From the NCBI GenBank assembly GCA_018340805.1, contig JACMZG010001908.1, positions 13,448,038 to 13,512,037 on the forward strand: a stretch of DNA of 64,000 nucleotides. The letters are read 5' to 3'. Source of the stretch: Microvelia longipes. Its lineage: Eukaryota; Arthropoda; Insecta; Hemiptera; Veliidae. Under the pieces are notes generated by a model that saw only the letters and a list, made by a program, of their open reading frames with translations, searched no databases and was not told the origin of the DNA. Within the stretch, counting starts at the first letter, position 1. Every line of letters begins with the position of its first letter. This document shows positions 37,164 to 48,297 of the stretch, one piece after another. Both the position numbers and the translations under genes were made by a program.

Positions 37164-37413
37164 CACCAACAACCACGTCTCTCCACTAAACATTATATAT
37201 TAAATAAACTGACAGAGCCGGCTTTCGGCAAATAGCCATCAACAGTGCCGGTGAGATGTAGAAGGGAGGATCTCGTCCAGTGACTGGTAGCGGACACTGG
37301 ACGAGATCCTCCCTTCTACATCTCACCGGCACTGTTGATGGCTATTTGCCGAAAGCCGGCTCTGTCAGTTTATTTAATATATAATGTTTAGTGGAGAGAC
37401 GTGGTTGTTGGTG
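37164..37413. repeat. Foldback element F4 with perfect 119-bp arms
   Basis: Arms 37164-37282 and 37295-37413 are exact reverse complements by eye, with a 12-base loop. The sequence begins CACCAACAACCACGTCTC and contains GACAGAGCCGGCTTTC, GCCATCAACAGTGCCGGTGA, then a private central part (TAGAAGGGAGGATCTCG). Perfect arms imply very recent origin or repeated arm-to-arm conversion. Confidence 0.96.
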
Positions 37414-37576
37414 TTATTTATTGTGAAGTACTCCACGGCGCTTTTAAAAGTCATATTGTCCTACAAAATTTTTAAAATTTGTATATTTGCCACTTATATC
37501 ATATATATGTGACTTTCATATGTATATTTCCTTTTATAATGTCTTTCCTAATTCTTTTTATACATCCCAATCTTAG

Positions 37577-37688
37577 GCCCGTATTCAAAGACATCTTCAT
37601 TCACATCAACATTCTTCTTAAGGAACAAGGAGAATGTTAGGCAAATGTTAGGAGAATGTTAGGAAGATGTCTTTGAATACGGGCCTAA
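37577..37688. mobile_element. MITE-like element with 20-bp terminal inverted repeats
   Basis: The termini GGCCCGTATTCAAAGACATC and their exact complement are both flanked by TA, consistent with a TA target-site duplication. The interior is about 70 bp, with GGAGAATGTTAGG repeated. No coding capacity. The superfamily cannot be assigned from this alone. Confidence 0.8.
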
Positions 37689-37764
37689 GTCTCTCTCTTG
37701 ACTCTTGGCTTACTACTTGTCTGATTTTATCAGTTTACCAGGGAGACCTTTATTTATAAAGGTT

Positions 37765-38040
37765 TAGGTCTTCCGGTGGTGACCGCGTCAATATAGATGA
37801 AGAATCCGACATTTCTCTTCCACTGTGGGAGGCATCTGTCATCCTCAGTGCCGGTGAAAAGAAGCTAATTTTTCCTCTTGAGTCTTGTTACAAGATTTGA
37901 TTTGTGTCTGCATCCAGTATCAAATCTTGTAACAAGACTCAAGAGGAAAAATTAGCTTCTTCTCACCGGCACTGAGACCGTATTAGGTTGAAAGCCGGTT
38001 TTGTCATCATTACATTGGTTGAAATTTATTTGTGGATAGA
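37765..38040. repeat. Foldback element F5
   Basis: Core arms 37846-37901 and 37918-37973 are near-perfect complements (CAGTGCCGGTGA... CTTGTTACAAGATTTGAT) with a 16-base loop. Outside the core, the left flank (GTGACCGCGTCAATATAGAT, ATCCGACA) differs from the right (GAAAGCCGGTTTTGTCATC), so only the inner part folds well. The private interior differs from F3 and F4. Confidence 0.88.
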
Positions 38041-38515
38041 CTTTTATTTACATCCTTAGTTTTTTATGTACTTATTGTAAGGTAGTTGAAATAAATTTGT
38101 TAATACTTAAGTATAACATAAGTATTTGGCACACCAAGAGAATAATTAGATCTAAGAAATAATTTGATCAAAAGTAAATTCTTCGCATTCAGCGGAATTA
38201 TTGGCACTTAGTTGATAAATAAACACGTGCGCTTTGACCAGCTATTAATTAAACGGGGTAAATATTTAATACTGAGATGATCTAACGTTATGTTAGCTAG
38301 AGCTGAGATATCTTATTAAGGCGTCTCTGAGAGTTGTATTGTGGAGGTATTTATATCGTTATAGTTTACATCGCACGTCTCAGCTCAGGTGGTAATATTA
38401 GATTATTCTACAATTATCTTGGCATCCAGCCTATAGCTTCAATCCTAGTGTTGGTCTTGTGGAACTGCCGTGTTTGTTTTAATTTTATTTTATTACATTT
38501 TACGACATTAACATG
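38041..38515. other. AT-rich stretch with no recognised feature
   Basis: Nothing specific seen before the SINE cluster. Confidence 0.5.
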
Positions 38516-39031
38516 TTGGAAACTTCTATAATAATAATAATAATGCCCGTTTTAGGGCCTTTCGGCCCTTCAGGGTATTCGTCCTACGGGAACCACCTCT
38601 GGTGGGTCACATCTAATAATAATAATAATAATAATAATACCCGTTTAGAGCCTTGCGGCCCATCAGGGATAACCCCTGCGGGAACCACCTCTAGTGCTTG
38701 TGAATACCGTTGCGCTTAAAGTGTAATCTAAAGTTGGGCGATAAGTTATTTGAACAATAATAATCATATATTAACTGAGAGCGTAACCTGGGATGCGATC
38801 CCCAGACCTCCGTGGTGCCAAACGTCAGTTTAATAACTGACGCCTTAACGACCTCGACCAAGGAGGCGGCTACTATGCTCAAAGTGAAGCTAAAGTTGGC
38901 GAAATCTTTTTACATCAGATTCTATACATATGAAAACTGAGAGCATAGCCCGGGCTGTGAACCCCGGGCCTCCGGTGCCGAAGTCCAGTACTATACGACC
39001 ACGGCCATGGAGGCATATTGGAAACTTCTAT
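38516..39031 (-). mobile_element. tRNA-derived SINE S1 with 14-bp target-site duplication
   Basis: The flanks TTGGAAACTTCTAT (38516-38529) and the same at 39018-39031 are an exact 14-bp target-site duplication. On the minus strand the tRNA-like head starts at 39015 (TGCCTCCATGGCCGTGGTCG, later GGGGTTCACAGCCCGGG as B-box region). It continues through GATTTCGCCAACTTTAGCTT and a 3' part (CAGAGGTGGTTCCCGTAGGA) and ends in a (TTA)n tail at 38529-38544. It is interrupted by a second SINE (38616-38869). Confidence 0.93.
38616..38869 (-). mobile_element. tRNA-derived SINE S2 nested in S1
   Basis: The minus strand starts GCCTCCTTGGTCGAGGTCG (A-box region), has a hairpin GTCAGTTATTAAACTGAC, then GTCTGGGGATCGCATCCCAG (B-box region), the same body and 3' part as S1, and a (TTA)n tail at 38616-38638. 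A CTA flank on both sides at the S1 breakpoint suggests a short target-site duplication. Its head differs from S1, so two SINE subfamilies share one 3' end. Confidence 0.88.
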
Positions 39032-39129
39032 GTTTGTTTTCAATATTATTATTATTCAGGAATTAACTTATATATTGATTTAATTTTGTTATAATATAGG
39101 GCTTGGAGGTGTATAGGCCACTCCCATGT

Positions 39130-39650
<521 letters not shown>

Positions 39651-40591
39651 TAATTGGTTCATTTGGCAAATATCTTAATTACGGCATCATTACTAATGAG
39701 TTAAATGAAGGTTTATTTTATATATTGGCATAGAATGGTGATAGCTTGGATTAAAACTGATTTTACCTGACTAAGGACTGGCCAATCGAGTCGGTGTCCT
39801 ATGCGTCGAGTATGACCTAAACGATTATAAGACCTCATTTACTGCCACTAATGACTGATCAAACATGTACAGCTATGCCTGACTCACATGGTTAAAACCC
39901 TGTTCAGTGATCCTAAACTTAATTTGAGTTGTCTAATTTAGTTACTGTTTCTCCTTTCTGGTGTAACAGTATAATGTAAAAGTAAGTTTTTAGAAACACG
40001 AAATAGTACATCATGAAAAAAGGTTTTTATCTGATTTCTTACTATAATTTCAGTCGGAAAATAAACTTTTGTATAGTTTTGTTGTTTTTTAAATTTGACT
40101 CTGTTTTATTTTATAGATCTAATCCATCAATAGAACAACTCTTTGTTTACCTGTAACATTTACTTTCTTTTAAACCTAGATTTGACCCTTTTTCTGATGT
40201 AGGTTTGTTCTAAAAGCGGTTTTGTCCTTATTCATCTGGGGTTTTCTTGGGTTATTCAAAGTCCAGAGCTATAAATTCTATTTTTCTTGCTCCAGTAAAG
40301 GAATGCCAGGGTTTCTTTTTAGATTTGCTTCGTTGGTGTAGAAGTTTTTATTTTTCTCATATCTTTTCCCTTTCTTTTCCGTTTAATGTTGAAGAAATGT
40401 TAGTAGGTTCTCGAGCCTGATCCTGAAGTCAGTTCAAATTTCATATCTGTTGAAATTTTTGACCTGAACTCGGTAGAATCATTAATTTCATGAATATTTC
40501 CTTACGACTTCAGCTGTACATCAGGTTTTGATATGGAGCGATTTTACATCGTAAATGTATTTTACGTAGTTAATTTATGAATGTTTAGATC
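39651..40591. other. AT-rich stretch with no recognised feature
   Basis: No supported frame or repeat signature. Confidence 0.5.
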
Positions 40592-40664
40592 TTCCCGTGG
40601 TGACTGCATCAATATATATGATAAGTCCGACGGACTCATCATATACATTGACGCGGTCACCATC
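40592..40664. repeat. Foldback element F7, short
   Basis: GTGGTGACTGCATCAATATA and ATGATAAGTCCG are mirrored by ACGGACTCATCATATACA and TTGACGCGGTCACCAT. These are the outer F5-type sequences folded on themselves without a private interior. Confidence 0.8.
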
Positions 40665-40989
40665 AGTTGAAACGTCGTTTCAAGTATGTTGCAAAACTTC
40701 ATAGATGTGTTCACAATGCTTTACGAAATTTAATGCCTACGCCAATTATTGTACTTATTTTACATACTATATATATTTTGCGGGAAATATGGGCAATGTT
40801 GCCATATTTCCTATATTTAAGTGTTATTAGGAACATATCTATTACCTACATATTTATTTCAACATAAAGTATAGTTTTTAGACAACACTCATTTTCATAC
40901 TGACTGACTGTACAAGGGTTTTAAAATAAATGAACCTAACATACATAGTATTTTTCGATAAGAAATAATTTTTGAAGAATAAGAAATTT

Positions 40990-41045
40990 CTGGGACGGTG
41001 ATCCGCATGTCGGATTTTCCTTTGGAATGCATGTTTCCGTGCTTA
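40990..41045 (-). repeat. X-family short dispersed repeat
   Basis: On the minus strand: CACGGAAACATGCATTCCAA, AGGAAAATCCGACATGCGGA, TCACCGTC. Related to 30770-30813 and 55572-55625. Confidence 0.65.
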
Positions 41046-41193
41046 ACAATCCATTTCTTGCTTGAGGTTCCGGTTTATGCTTTATAACTTGAACAGTTAC
41101 TCAATTATCAAGCACTACTCGTATCTCATTTTTTCTGTATTTTTCAAAGGAAATGCGCTAAAACCTTTTAAGTACCTTTAATAATTTCTAATC

Positions 41194-41434
41194 TACCTTA
41201 AATAATAATAATGCCCGTTTTAGGGCCTTTCGGTCCTTCAGGTATTCGCCCTGCGGGAACCACCTCGGGTGGGTTACATCTACTATGCTCAAAGTAAAGC
41301 TAAAGCTGGCGAAATCTTTTTACATCAAATTCTATCCATAATAACTGAGAGCATATCCCGGGCTGTGAACCCCGGACCTCCGGTGCCGAAGTCCAGTACT
41401 ATATGGCCACGACTACGGAGGCAAATACCTTAAA
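41194..41434 (-). mobile_element. tRNA-derived SINE (S1 subfamily) with 9-bp target-site duplication
   Basis: TACCTTAAA flanks both sides (41194-41202, 41426-41434). The minus strand starts TGCCTCCGTAGTCGTGGCC, has GGGGTTCACAGCCCGGG, then the shared body and the GGTGGTTCCCGCAGGGCG 3' part, ending in a short (TTA)n tail. It is complete, about 220 bp. Confidence 0.93.
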
Positions 41435-41601
41435 CCTACCTACCTGAAACTACCTTTTAATACTTGTTAACCGTCACATTTATTCACTATTTTTTAAAAA
41501 TCTGAAATAGTTTACAAATATGTCCAACAATTTAAACTTTATACACTGTGTAATTTATTAAATTTTAACTTTTAAGTTAAAATTAATGATAAATAAAATA
41601 C

Positions 41602-41720
41602 GGGCCTTCGGCCCGTAGCCGCTACGCGGTCTCGGCGCTTCGCGCCTCGTCCGCTTCGCGGCGTCGGCCCACCGGGCCGCTCCGCGGCCCGGGGGCCTCC
41701 CAGTGGCCGCTTTGCGGCCA
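41602..41720 (-). other. GC-rich array of six GNA-type hairpins (copy A)
   Basis: Minus-strand order of stems and loops: GGCCGC-AAA-GCGGCC, GGGCCGC-GGA-GCGGCCC, CCGC-GAA-GCGG, GGCGC-GAA-GCGCC, CCGC-GTA-GCGG, GGGCC-GAA-GGCCC. Every loop is three bases; five of six are GNA. It stands out sharply from the AT-rich surroundings. Confidence 0.93.
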
Positions 41721-42605
41721 CATTGTTGTTGTTTTGTATTATGTATGGTTTCATTAACGTTTCTTGTTACATGGCATTTTGCCACGTATTTAGCGAATTT
41801 TCACAGCCTCGTTTCACAGGCCCGCTTCGCGGGCCTGAGAGGCTTTCTCGCAAATTTGATTTTATTAATCCTCTATTATTAATAGTAAGCAATGATATTG
41901 CAGTTAACAAGCCATATAAAAAAATAATAATTATATTTAAATACATAACTAATACGTTTTTATAGAGGTATACAGAATACAAGAAATCAATCCACACGTT
42001 GCAACTGTTGGAGTAACCTTGTATAAAGGGTAAGAAAAGATTGTAGTTTCATCTTTAATCAGTTTTAGTTATCGTAGTCCATACAAAAGGGTATTAACTC
42101 TTACACACATTTATGATTGTTTATACAATTTAAAGAAAAATGTCAAATTTTTTTTGTAAACAAATTGTTTATTTGAGTATAACCTTTAGGTTGAAAAAAA
42201 TATATTCATGATTTTTTAAAATAAAAATACCGTTTTCGTCACTTAGGATTGTCCGATTGAGCTGAAACCGGTCGCAATCGTTTTAGAATGACTTCGACCA
42301 TATTAAGACTACTTCGAGGTTTTTCCTCTTTACAGGCCTACTTAGCTCGGCGTGGATCAGTGGAAGCCATTTTTGTCCTGTCTCTCTGTGACAGTAGGCT
42401 TACCAGGATGGTGCAAGAGGTAGATGCTCCTCTAATATACTACATCCCCACCCTCTAACACTACTGAACCCAACAGATATCGTACGAGTCTTAGACCTAG
42501 ACGTATACATATATACAAGATTATATATATATGTATACCGTTTGCGCCATTTGTGATGGTTCGATTGAGCTGAATTGGTCTTAATCGATTCAGCTAGCCG
42601 TCTAC
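41602..42605 (-). mobile_element. H-family element, copy A, with full hairpin array
   Basis: On the minus strand, from 42605 down: TAGACGGCTAGCTGAATCG, TA/GTATAC stretch, GTCTAAGACTCGTACGATAT, TGGCTTCCACTGATCCACGC, TGTGTGTAAGAGTTAATACC, GAGAAAGCCTCTCAGGCC, the GGCCCGC-GAA-GCGGGCC hairpin (41818-41836), TGGCAAAATGCCA, then the array at 41602-41720. Near identity with copy B over about 900 bp suggests recent spread. The full structure is the reference for the family. Confidence 0.92.
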
Positions 42606-42629
42606 CTAATACGAAATACCTTGTTTTAA

Positions 42630-42830
42630 AGCCATTTCAAGTTTCAAAAAAAATTTTTTTTCATGACGTCATAACTTTGGTTGATGACGTCATAATGTTT
42701 TTATAAACAATAGGCCTCGTAACCTCCACAACATCTTGCGATTTGCAAAGTTTCGTTTCAATTTGAGAACGCCTTCAAGAGTTATCGTTCGCCATACGAA
42801 AGGGTAGAAACTCTTACATACATATATATA
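42630..42830 (-). repeat. G-family-like repeat with two TGACGTCA sites
   Basis: On the minus strand: GTTTCTACCCTTTCGTATGG, CGAACGATAACTCTTGAAGG, GAAACGAAACTTTGC, ATGTTGTGGAGGTTACGAGG, CCTATTGTTTATAAA. TGACGTCA occurs at 42664-42671 and 42685-42692. A fragment (GTTGTGGAGGTTACGAGGCC) recurs at about 47519. Confidence 0.6.
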
Positions 42831-42839
42831 TATATATAC

Positions 42840-42889
<50 letters not shown>

Positions 42890-42895
42890 TATATA
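42825..42895. repeat. (AT)n microsatellite
   Basis: TA run with ACAT breaks between a G-like and a W-like element. Confidence 0.95.
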
Positions 42896-42901
42896 AACTT
42901 T

Positions 42902-43030
42902 TTGGGACATATATTTTTGTTATCAGGAAGCCAATAGGAACCGATTCCGCTCACTCCCACCCTCAACTTCCGCCATCCGAACAACCTCATAAGCGTCATT
43001 TTCATTATGAAAATTCGCTAAAATGAGAAC
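42902..43030 (+). repeat. W-family element
   Basis: GGGACATATATTTTTGTTAT, CAGGAAGCCAATAGGAACCG, CTCACTCCCACCCTCAACTT, CCGAACAACCTCATAAGCG, ATGAAAATTCGCTAAAA; matches the reverse of the element interior at 60375-60500. Confidence 0.8.
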
Positions 43031-43467
43031 GATTTTCTAAATAATTTCCTTGTCATAAGATTTAATAAAGTTTTTTTCTTCCTCCAATTAAGTTAAAACA
43101 TTTGATTAATTGCTCTACTTTTAATATTCGTAAAGCTGAAAACATTAATCATTCCTGCTATCTTATGTATGTGTACTATATGCAATGTATTCGTAACATT
43201 CCATTTATGTATGTTGTGTATTATAACAGTATATTATGATTTATTATTTATTAAAACCCTTATCATACTACACTACTTGTTCGTAAGTATTTGTGTATGT
43301 ACTTGTAGAACATATTATTGCTTAGAATTTTTGCATAATTTCTTATGTACTAACCACATGTTAGGTTTTACAATTAAATCTTTTTCGAGATAGGTTTTAA
43401 GTTTCTAGTTAAGTATGATTTATTATTGTTGTATTAGTTATTGAGCTTAAAGCTTAATTTTTTTTTA
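43031..43467. other. AT-rich stretch with no recognised feature
   Basis: Nothing specific seen. Confidence 0.5.
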
Positions 43468-43957
43468 ATTTTCTCTATTCATTATGTGGGTATATAGGAA
43501 AAGTAATGCGTCGGCACTAAAAAACTAAAGTATCTTTTTCAGGCGTTTTTAAGACGGTTTTTACATAGTTTTCTGTGTATGTTATGTATGTCTGTTATTA
43601 TCTTAGGTCCCAGTGTGATGATGTTAGAGAGTTGAAACTCGGTAAAAATATTAATCTTTAAGTATAATTGTTTTATCTGAAAGATAATTTTTTACAGTGG
43701 CATTAACCGTCTTAAATGACTCATCAACAATTTTAAAATTTAAAATAATCATTAATGTATTTTTTTTAATTCATGATGCAGCATCGAGCGAGTCAGTAGC
43801 TTTATTGCCAAGAGATGAGTATAAAAATATACTGTAATAAAAATTAAGCTATTTCTATATTCTGAGGGCGATCATAACAAGTCCTTAGAGGTCTGGATAA
43901 GTATCGAATCCGACATGAAAATAAAAACAATTCTGAGATGTCCGCACCAATTTTTAC
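43468..43957 (+). mobile_element. R-family element, internally deleted
   Basis: Head (GTGGGTATATAGGAAAAGTA), GTCCCAGTGTGATG, GAGAGTTGAAACTCGG and AATGACTCATC are followed by a shortened join to a 5S-like remnant (ATGATGCAGCATCGAGCGAG, 43773-43805) and a decayed tail (TATTCTGAGGGCGATCA, ATCGAATCCGAC). The end abuts the next R element directly. Confidence 0.75.
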
Positions 43958-44720
43958 TATTCCTTACGTATACCGTTGATACATAGGAAAAGGTGTTTGC
44001 TAAGAAATCCGAAACCGGGATGTCCCCAGCATTATCCGTTTCAGGTGTTTTTATGACCTCCTGAGTAGTTTTTACAAAGTTGTCGGTCTGAATGTGTGTG
44101 TGTGTGTTATCATCGTAGCTCCCAGTATATTTATGCGAGAGACTTGAAACTTTGTAAAACAATCAGTCTATTGGCGTAGTTATGCCAACTGGAAAATTAT
44201 TTTTATGACATCATTAACCCGCAATAGTGAATCAGCAAAAAATTAAAAAAATAATAAAACGAGTTAAAATTCGGTACAAGTTTATACCTTTACGTATTAA
44301 ATAAGTACACTAAGTTCTAGTGTTTTCACACTACTAAAGAGATAATAAATATCTCTGGTTATTTATAATTTGATACAACTTCTGTAAGATGTTTCCTCTT
44401 AGTATATTATTACATGAATATGACTCGTGGAGGAGTTGAAATATAGTAATGTAAGAAGAATTGATTTTTTTAATATTTCCCTGAAGTGACAAAAAATATT
44501 AATACACTAAGTTTCGTTTCTGGATGGGTGACCGTGGAAATGAAACTAATGTATTTACTTTCTGAAGACGAGTGAAGCGAATCTTAAGACGTTTTGCAGT
44601 ATAATTGTACCGACTTGTATAATCTAAGGACTATCGAAGCGAGTCCGAAGTTGGGAGGATGAGCGAATTAAAGCGATGTGGTAAGGAAAAGTTCTTAGGT
44701 ACCTCGTATTCGATATTTTT
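43952..44720 (+). mobile_element. R-family element, interrupted
   Basis: Head from TTTTTACTATTCCTTACGTA onward, ATCCGAAACCGGGATGTCC, TCGTAGCTCCCAGTATATTT, ATTAACCCGCAATAGTGAA and TACACTAAGTTCTAG. About 170 bp of unrelated sequence (44326-44495) follows, then TACACTAAGTTTCG resumes with box C only (CTGGATGGGTGACCG, 44520-44541) and the tail. Two R elements in tandem lie at 43468-44720. Confidence 0.75.
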
Positions 44721-45358
44721 AAATTCTAGACGATATTTTTAATTTATAATTATTACATAAATTTGTGCAAAATATCAACCTGTCAATTACAAGTGAATAG
44801 AATAATTTCATATTAACCATTTTATATATCTTACAAAAATAACCTAATTTCTTTTTATAAATAAAATAACGTGTCTGGTCGTAACTCAATTTCTCACAAC
44901 AAGTTGATGTAGACGAAATATGAAAAATATATTTTCTTTTATGAATTATATATTAGACTGTATTATGATGTATCCCGATACAGATTCTTACATATTACAT
45001 TTTTCCTTTTGTGTAGAGATGAGTTATTTCTTGAAGTTATGCAATGTTATTCTTCTGACGAAAACATTTCAATATGTGAATATTTATTTTTCTTTTTGTA
45101 TTTTTTATCAAAGCTACAGACACATTATGTATTCAGAATTTGAGTTATGAAATATTTTATTTATTTTGTTTATCTTTTGTAAATATTTCTTTATTTTATA
45201 GAAATTTTCTTTCTCTTTTATCAATAAAAAAACTAATTCTGTTTACTTTTTGATCTCAAATTTATTACCATGATTTAGGTTTAGGGTCTTGTTCTTGTCG
45301 AGAATGCGTCAATGTAGATTATTACTCCAAAGGGCGACATCTTTAGAAGGTGTAACAC
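44721..45358. other. AT-rich stretch with no recognised feature
   Basis: A 76-codon frame at 44920-45150 lacks recognisable features. Outer F-type sequence (GAATGCGTCAATGTAGATTA) appears near 45302. Confidence 0.5.
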
Positions 45359-45907
45359 GTCATCATAGAATAATACTATAGAAGGAGCATATGACCGTAA
45401 ACACAATGTAATTCTACTGATAACACGAAAGCCGGTTGACTGGTGGTCCTAAGTAGGGGTACCACCCTAACAACAAAACATTATTTTAAATATGTGTCAT
45501 AAATATCCATTAATAAAGAAAAATCGTAAAGAACAAATATAATAACTTAAAACACCTTCTGAGTATTTAGTAAAACCGGTCTTGGATGGCAAAAGTCCGG
45601 CGGAATACAAGAATCTACATTTAGTTGACGAGAACTACTTTTAATATAATGTTATTTAAAAACGTTGAACTACAGTTCAAAATGCTTAAAATATTGAAAT
45701 GCACCGATATTTATATTAGTATTTTATAAATAATCAATCATTAATTATTATAGAACATAATAATACAGCAACCGGAAGTATTGCCAACTTTTTTATAAGA
45801 AAATTGTATTTTGTTAGGGTGGCAGCATTACTTAGACAACCAGTGAACCGCCTTTTGTGTTATCAGTTGTGCTCCTTCTATGTATAGTATTATTCTAAGC
45901 ACGTCAT
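45359..45907. repeat. Foldback element F6 with long spacer
   Basis: Left arm 45359-45472 (TAGAATAATACTATAGAAGG, CTGATAACACGAAAGCCGG, GGGGTACCACCCTAAC) and right arm 45816-45907 (GTTAGGGTGGCAGC, CCGCCTTTTGTGTTATCAG, GCTCCTTCTATGTATAGTAT) are imperfect complements. They are separated by about 343 bp of AT-rich sequence with no frame. Confidence 0.75.
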
Positions 45908-46306
45908 AAATAGAAACTCTATTCATGACAGAAACAGATATTATTATTATTAGAATTAATTTCTAGTAAATAATTTTTCTTTTTAATCTTTTATTCACAG
46001 TTCGTCTTTTGAGTTTGCGGTTAACTGTTTTTACTTAAAGCTAAGAAATTATTTTCTTATTTCTGCAGGTTTCCCCACTTGTTGCTTCAGTAATTATTCA
46101 CTAATGATTTCTCTTCTTTTTCTTATTATAAATAATTGTGTTTTCTAAGCTGGGTTGTTAAAAAGGACCATAAGTTGCCACTCACCCGACTTGACCTCTC
46201 CAGTCTTACTACAACTACTAATACAAGGCATATTCTTTTAGTATTAAGTCTATTTATTATATATTTTGTATGAAATGCGATTTAGTTTTTTCTATATCGC
46301 ATTATA

Positions 46307-46311
<5 letters not shown>

Positions 46312-46364
<53 letters not shown>

Positions 46365-46370
46365 ATATTA

Positions 46371-46400
<30 letters not shown>
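46312..46400. repeat. (AT)n microsatellite
   Basis: TA run with ATTATA breaks. Confidence 0.95.
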
Positions 46401-46401
<1 letters not shown>

Positions 46402-48297
46402 ATGAATCATACAAATTCATACGTTTATGTTAAAGTAATTAATTAAAGCCCCGGTATATAGTAAACGATAAAGTCTAACCGATTGCGCCAAACAGTAGGG
46501 CGGAAAGTAAATAACTTTCTGCCCTGATTTTTGTTCCCTGCCTCTTATTTTCACAAACAGGCCATGATATGGGGTTTCTTCACTGAAAACAAAAGCGGAG
46601 AGTCAATTTTTTCTCCCTTCTAGAGGAAAATAATATTTTAGTACCGCTTTAATCATCTTACCCATACCATGTGATATAAAAATGAAAATTTAAATAATTT
46701 CCATGTAAGTGCATTTCAGAAGTTTTAAAGGTAAAGTTATTTCTTTCTTACTGTTGTGTTGGATTTTTACGTTCCATTACATTTTCTTTTTCAAATCACC
46801 TGATATTTATTACCCGAAAATACACTGGAGTTCTATTTCTGTTGGTGAACCCTTCTAAGGATATATTTCAGTAAAGTCTCTAAAACCAGCCTCGCAGCGG
46901 CTTTGTTTGTGGTTTTCGAGAAATCGATCGTAGCCGCTTAGATGAAGGTGCTAAAGTTTTTATCCTTCCAAAGTTTTTCTCATTTTATTGTTGTATAAAG
47001 TTTTTCATTTTGTCATTCTAATTTTAGAAGCTTTATAGATAGCCTTCATTCTTTTCATGAAGTTTTGAAGTCCTTTTGTTTTTAAGTATTTATTCTCTTA
47101 AGCGTTTATTTTCTTAGACTTTGTGAGGACCAAGTTGACCTAGATCAGTAAGTTAAATATCATTACAGTTAAATTTAGGATTAATAGTTAAATTAGTTTA
47201 CAAAGGTTATATTTTCATTTATACTTTATTAAGTTATAATTTACTTATAATGCCTTTCTAATAGATTATGTTACCGGGCAAATAATTTCAACTAAATAAA
47301 ATTTTATATTTGCCTTATATTGGCTAAATAATATTCACTTTTACGCATGGAAAAAGAAATAAATTCTTTTCTTTCTTCTTCTGCGCCGGTAGATGCTTTA
47401 AAAGTTGTTGAGGTACAAAAAATTGCTTCGATGTTCATGTACTATTAATTGGCTTCGAGTCAATTAATCAATTTTCAGATCAAAACAACAGTACTTAACT
47501 TCGTTTGTTTATCAAGATGTTGTGGAGGTTACGAGGCCTATTGTTTACGAGATATTTACAACGCCAACCTATGTTATGACGCTAGGTGAGCAAGAATGAT
47601 TTTTTGAGGGGGGGGCTGCAAAGTATGTACTATATTGCCTCAAAAATGTAAGTAAAGAAAGGTTTTATTGGCTGTAAGTGACTTTGAATCGCTTCTATTA
47701 TCAGTAATCAAATTTCTGCTGCCATAAATTCTCATTTACAGCCTAGTTACTTCACCTACTATTCAACTGATTAAATTATTCTATTATGTGAAATCTGGTT
47801 GTGTTATAAAATTTGTATTTGAATGTTTTAACTACTTTATTACTTGTAATTTGACAAAGTTGGTATCAATTTAAGTTTTTAGCTTTTCTTATAGCTTCTG
47901 GGAATCTGAGATAAGAGCCTCTCTTGTCTCTCTTTTCATGTCTTTTAATTGGATTTGCTTGACAGCGTACTGAAAATTGAATAGACGAATTTCAAGACTT
48001 TTCTCCTCGGCGATGAAAATTTTATAATTAGCTTAATGAATTTTCCTTAGTCCTTCAGTTAGTTAACTCGAATGAAATTAGGAATATAATTAAAATGATT
48101 ATGTTGATATAGATGATGTCATTTTGGCTTTTATGTCAAAATAATTGTTTAAATAATTATTAATGAAAACATGACTCATTAAATGAACCGTTCTTCTACA
48201 TAATAAGAGAATTAACCTTTTGGAACACTCTTACTAAATTTTTTAATTAAATTTTCTACTTTGAAATAGTGTTTCTAAAATTATTATAATTATTATA
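46401..48297. other. Long AT-rich stretch, no gene seen
   Basis: A G-like fragment lies at 47515-47590 and a G-run at 47608-47616. Otherwise no supported structure. Confidence 0.5.

Noticed and set aside
38760..38870. Possible functional tRNA gene
   Set aside because: A and B box-like sequences are present but acceptor and D arms do not pair, and the sequence is the head of a SINE with a shared 3' end.
41558..41785. Arginine/alanine/glycine-rich frames at 41558-41785 and 61256-61639
   Set aside because: They are translations of the GC-rich hairpin array; the reading frame is not what is conserved and two strands are equally open.
46042..46110. Splice-acceptor-like TTCTTATTTCTGCAG at about 46068
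   Set aside because: No matching donor or open frame downstream; T-rich tracts ending in CAG are common in AT-rich DNA.
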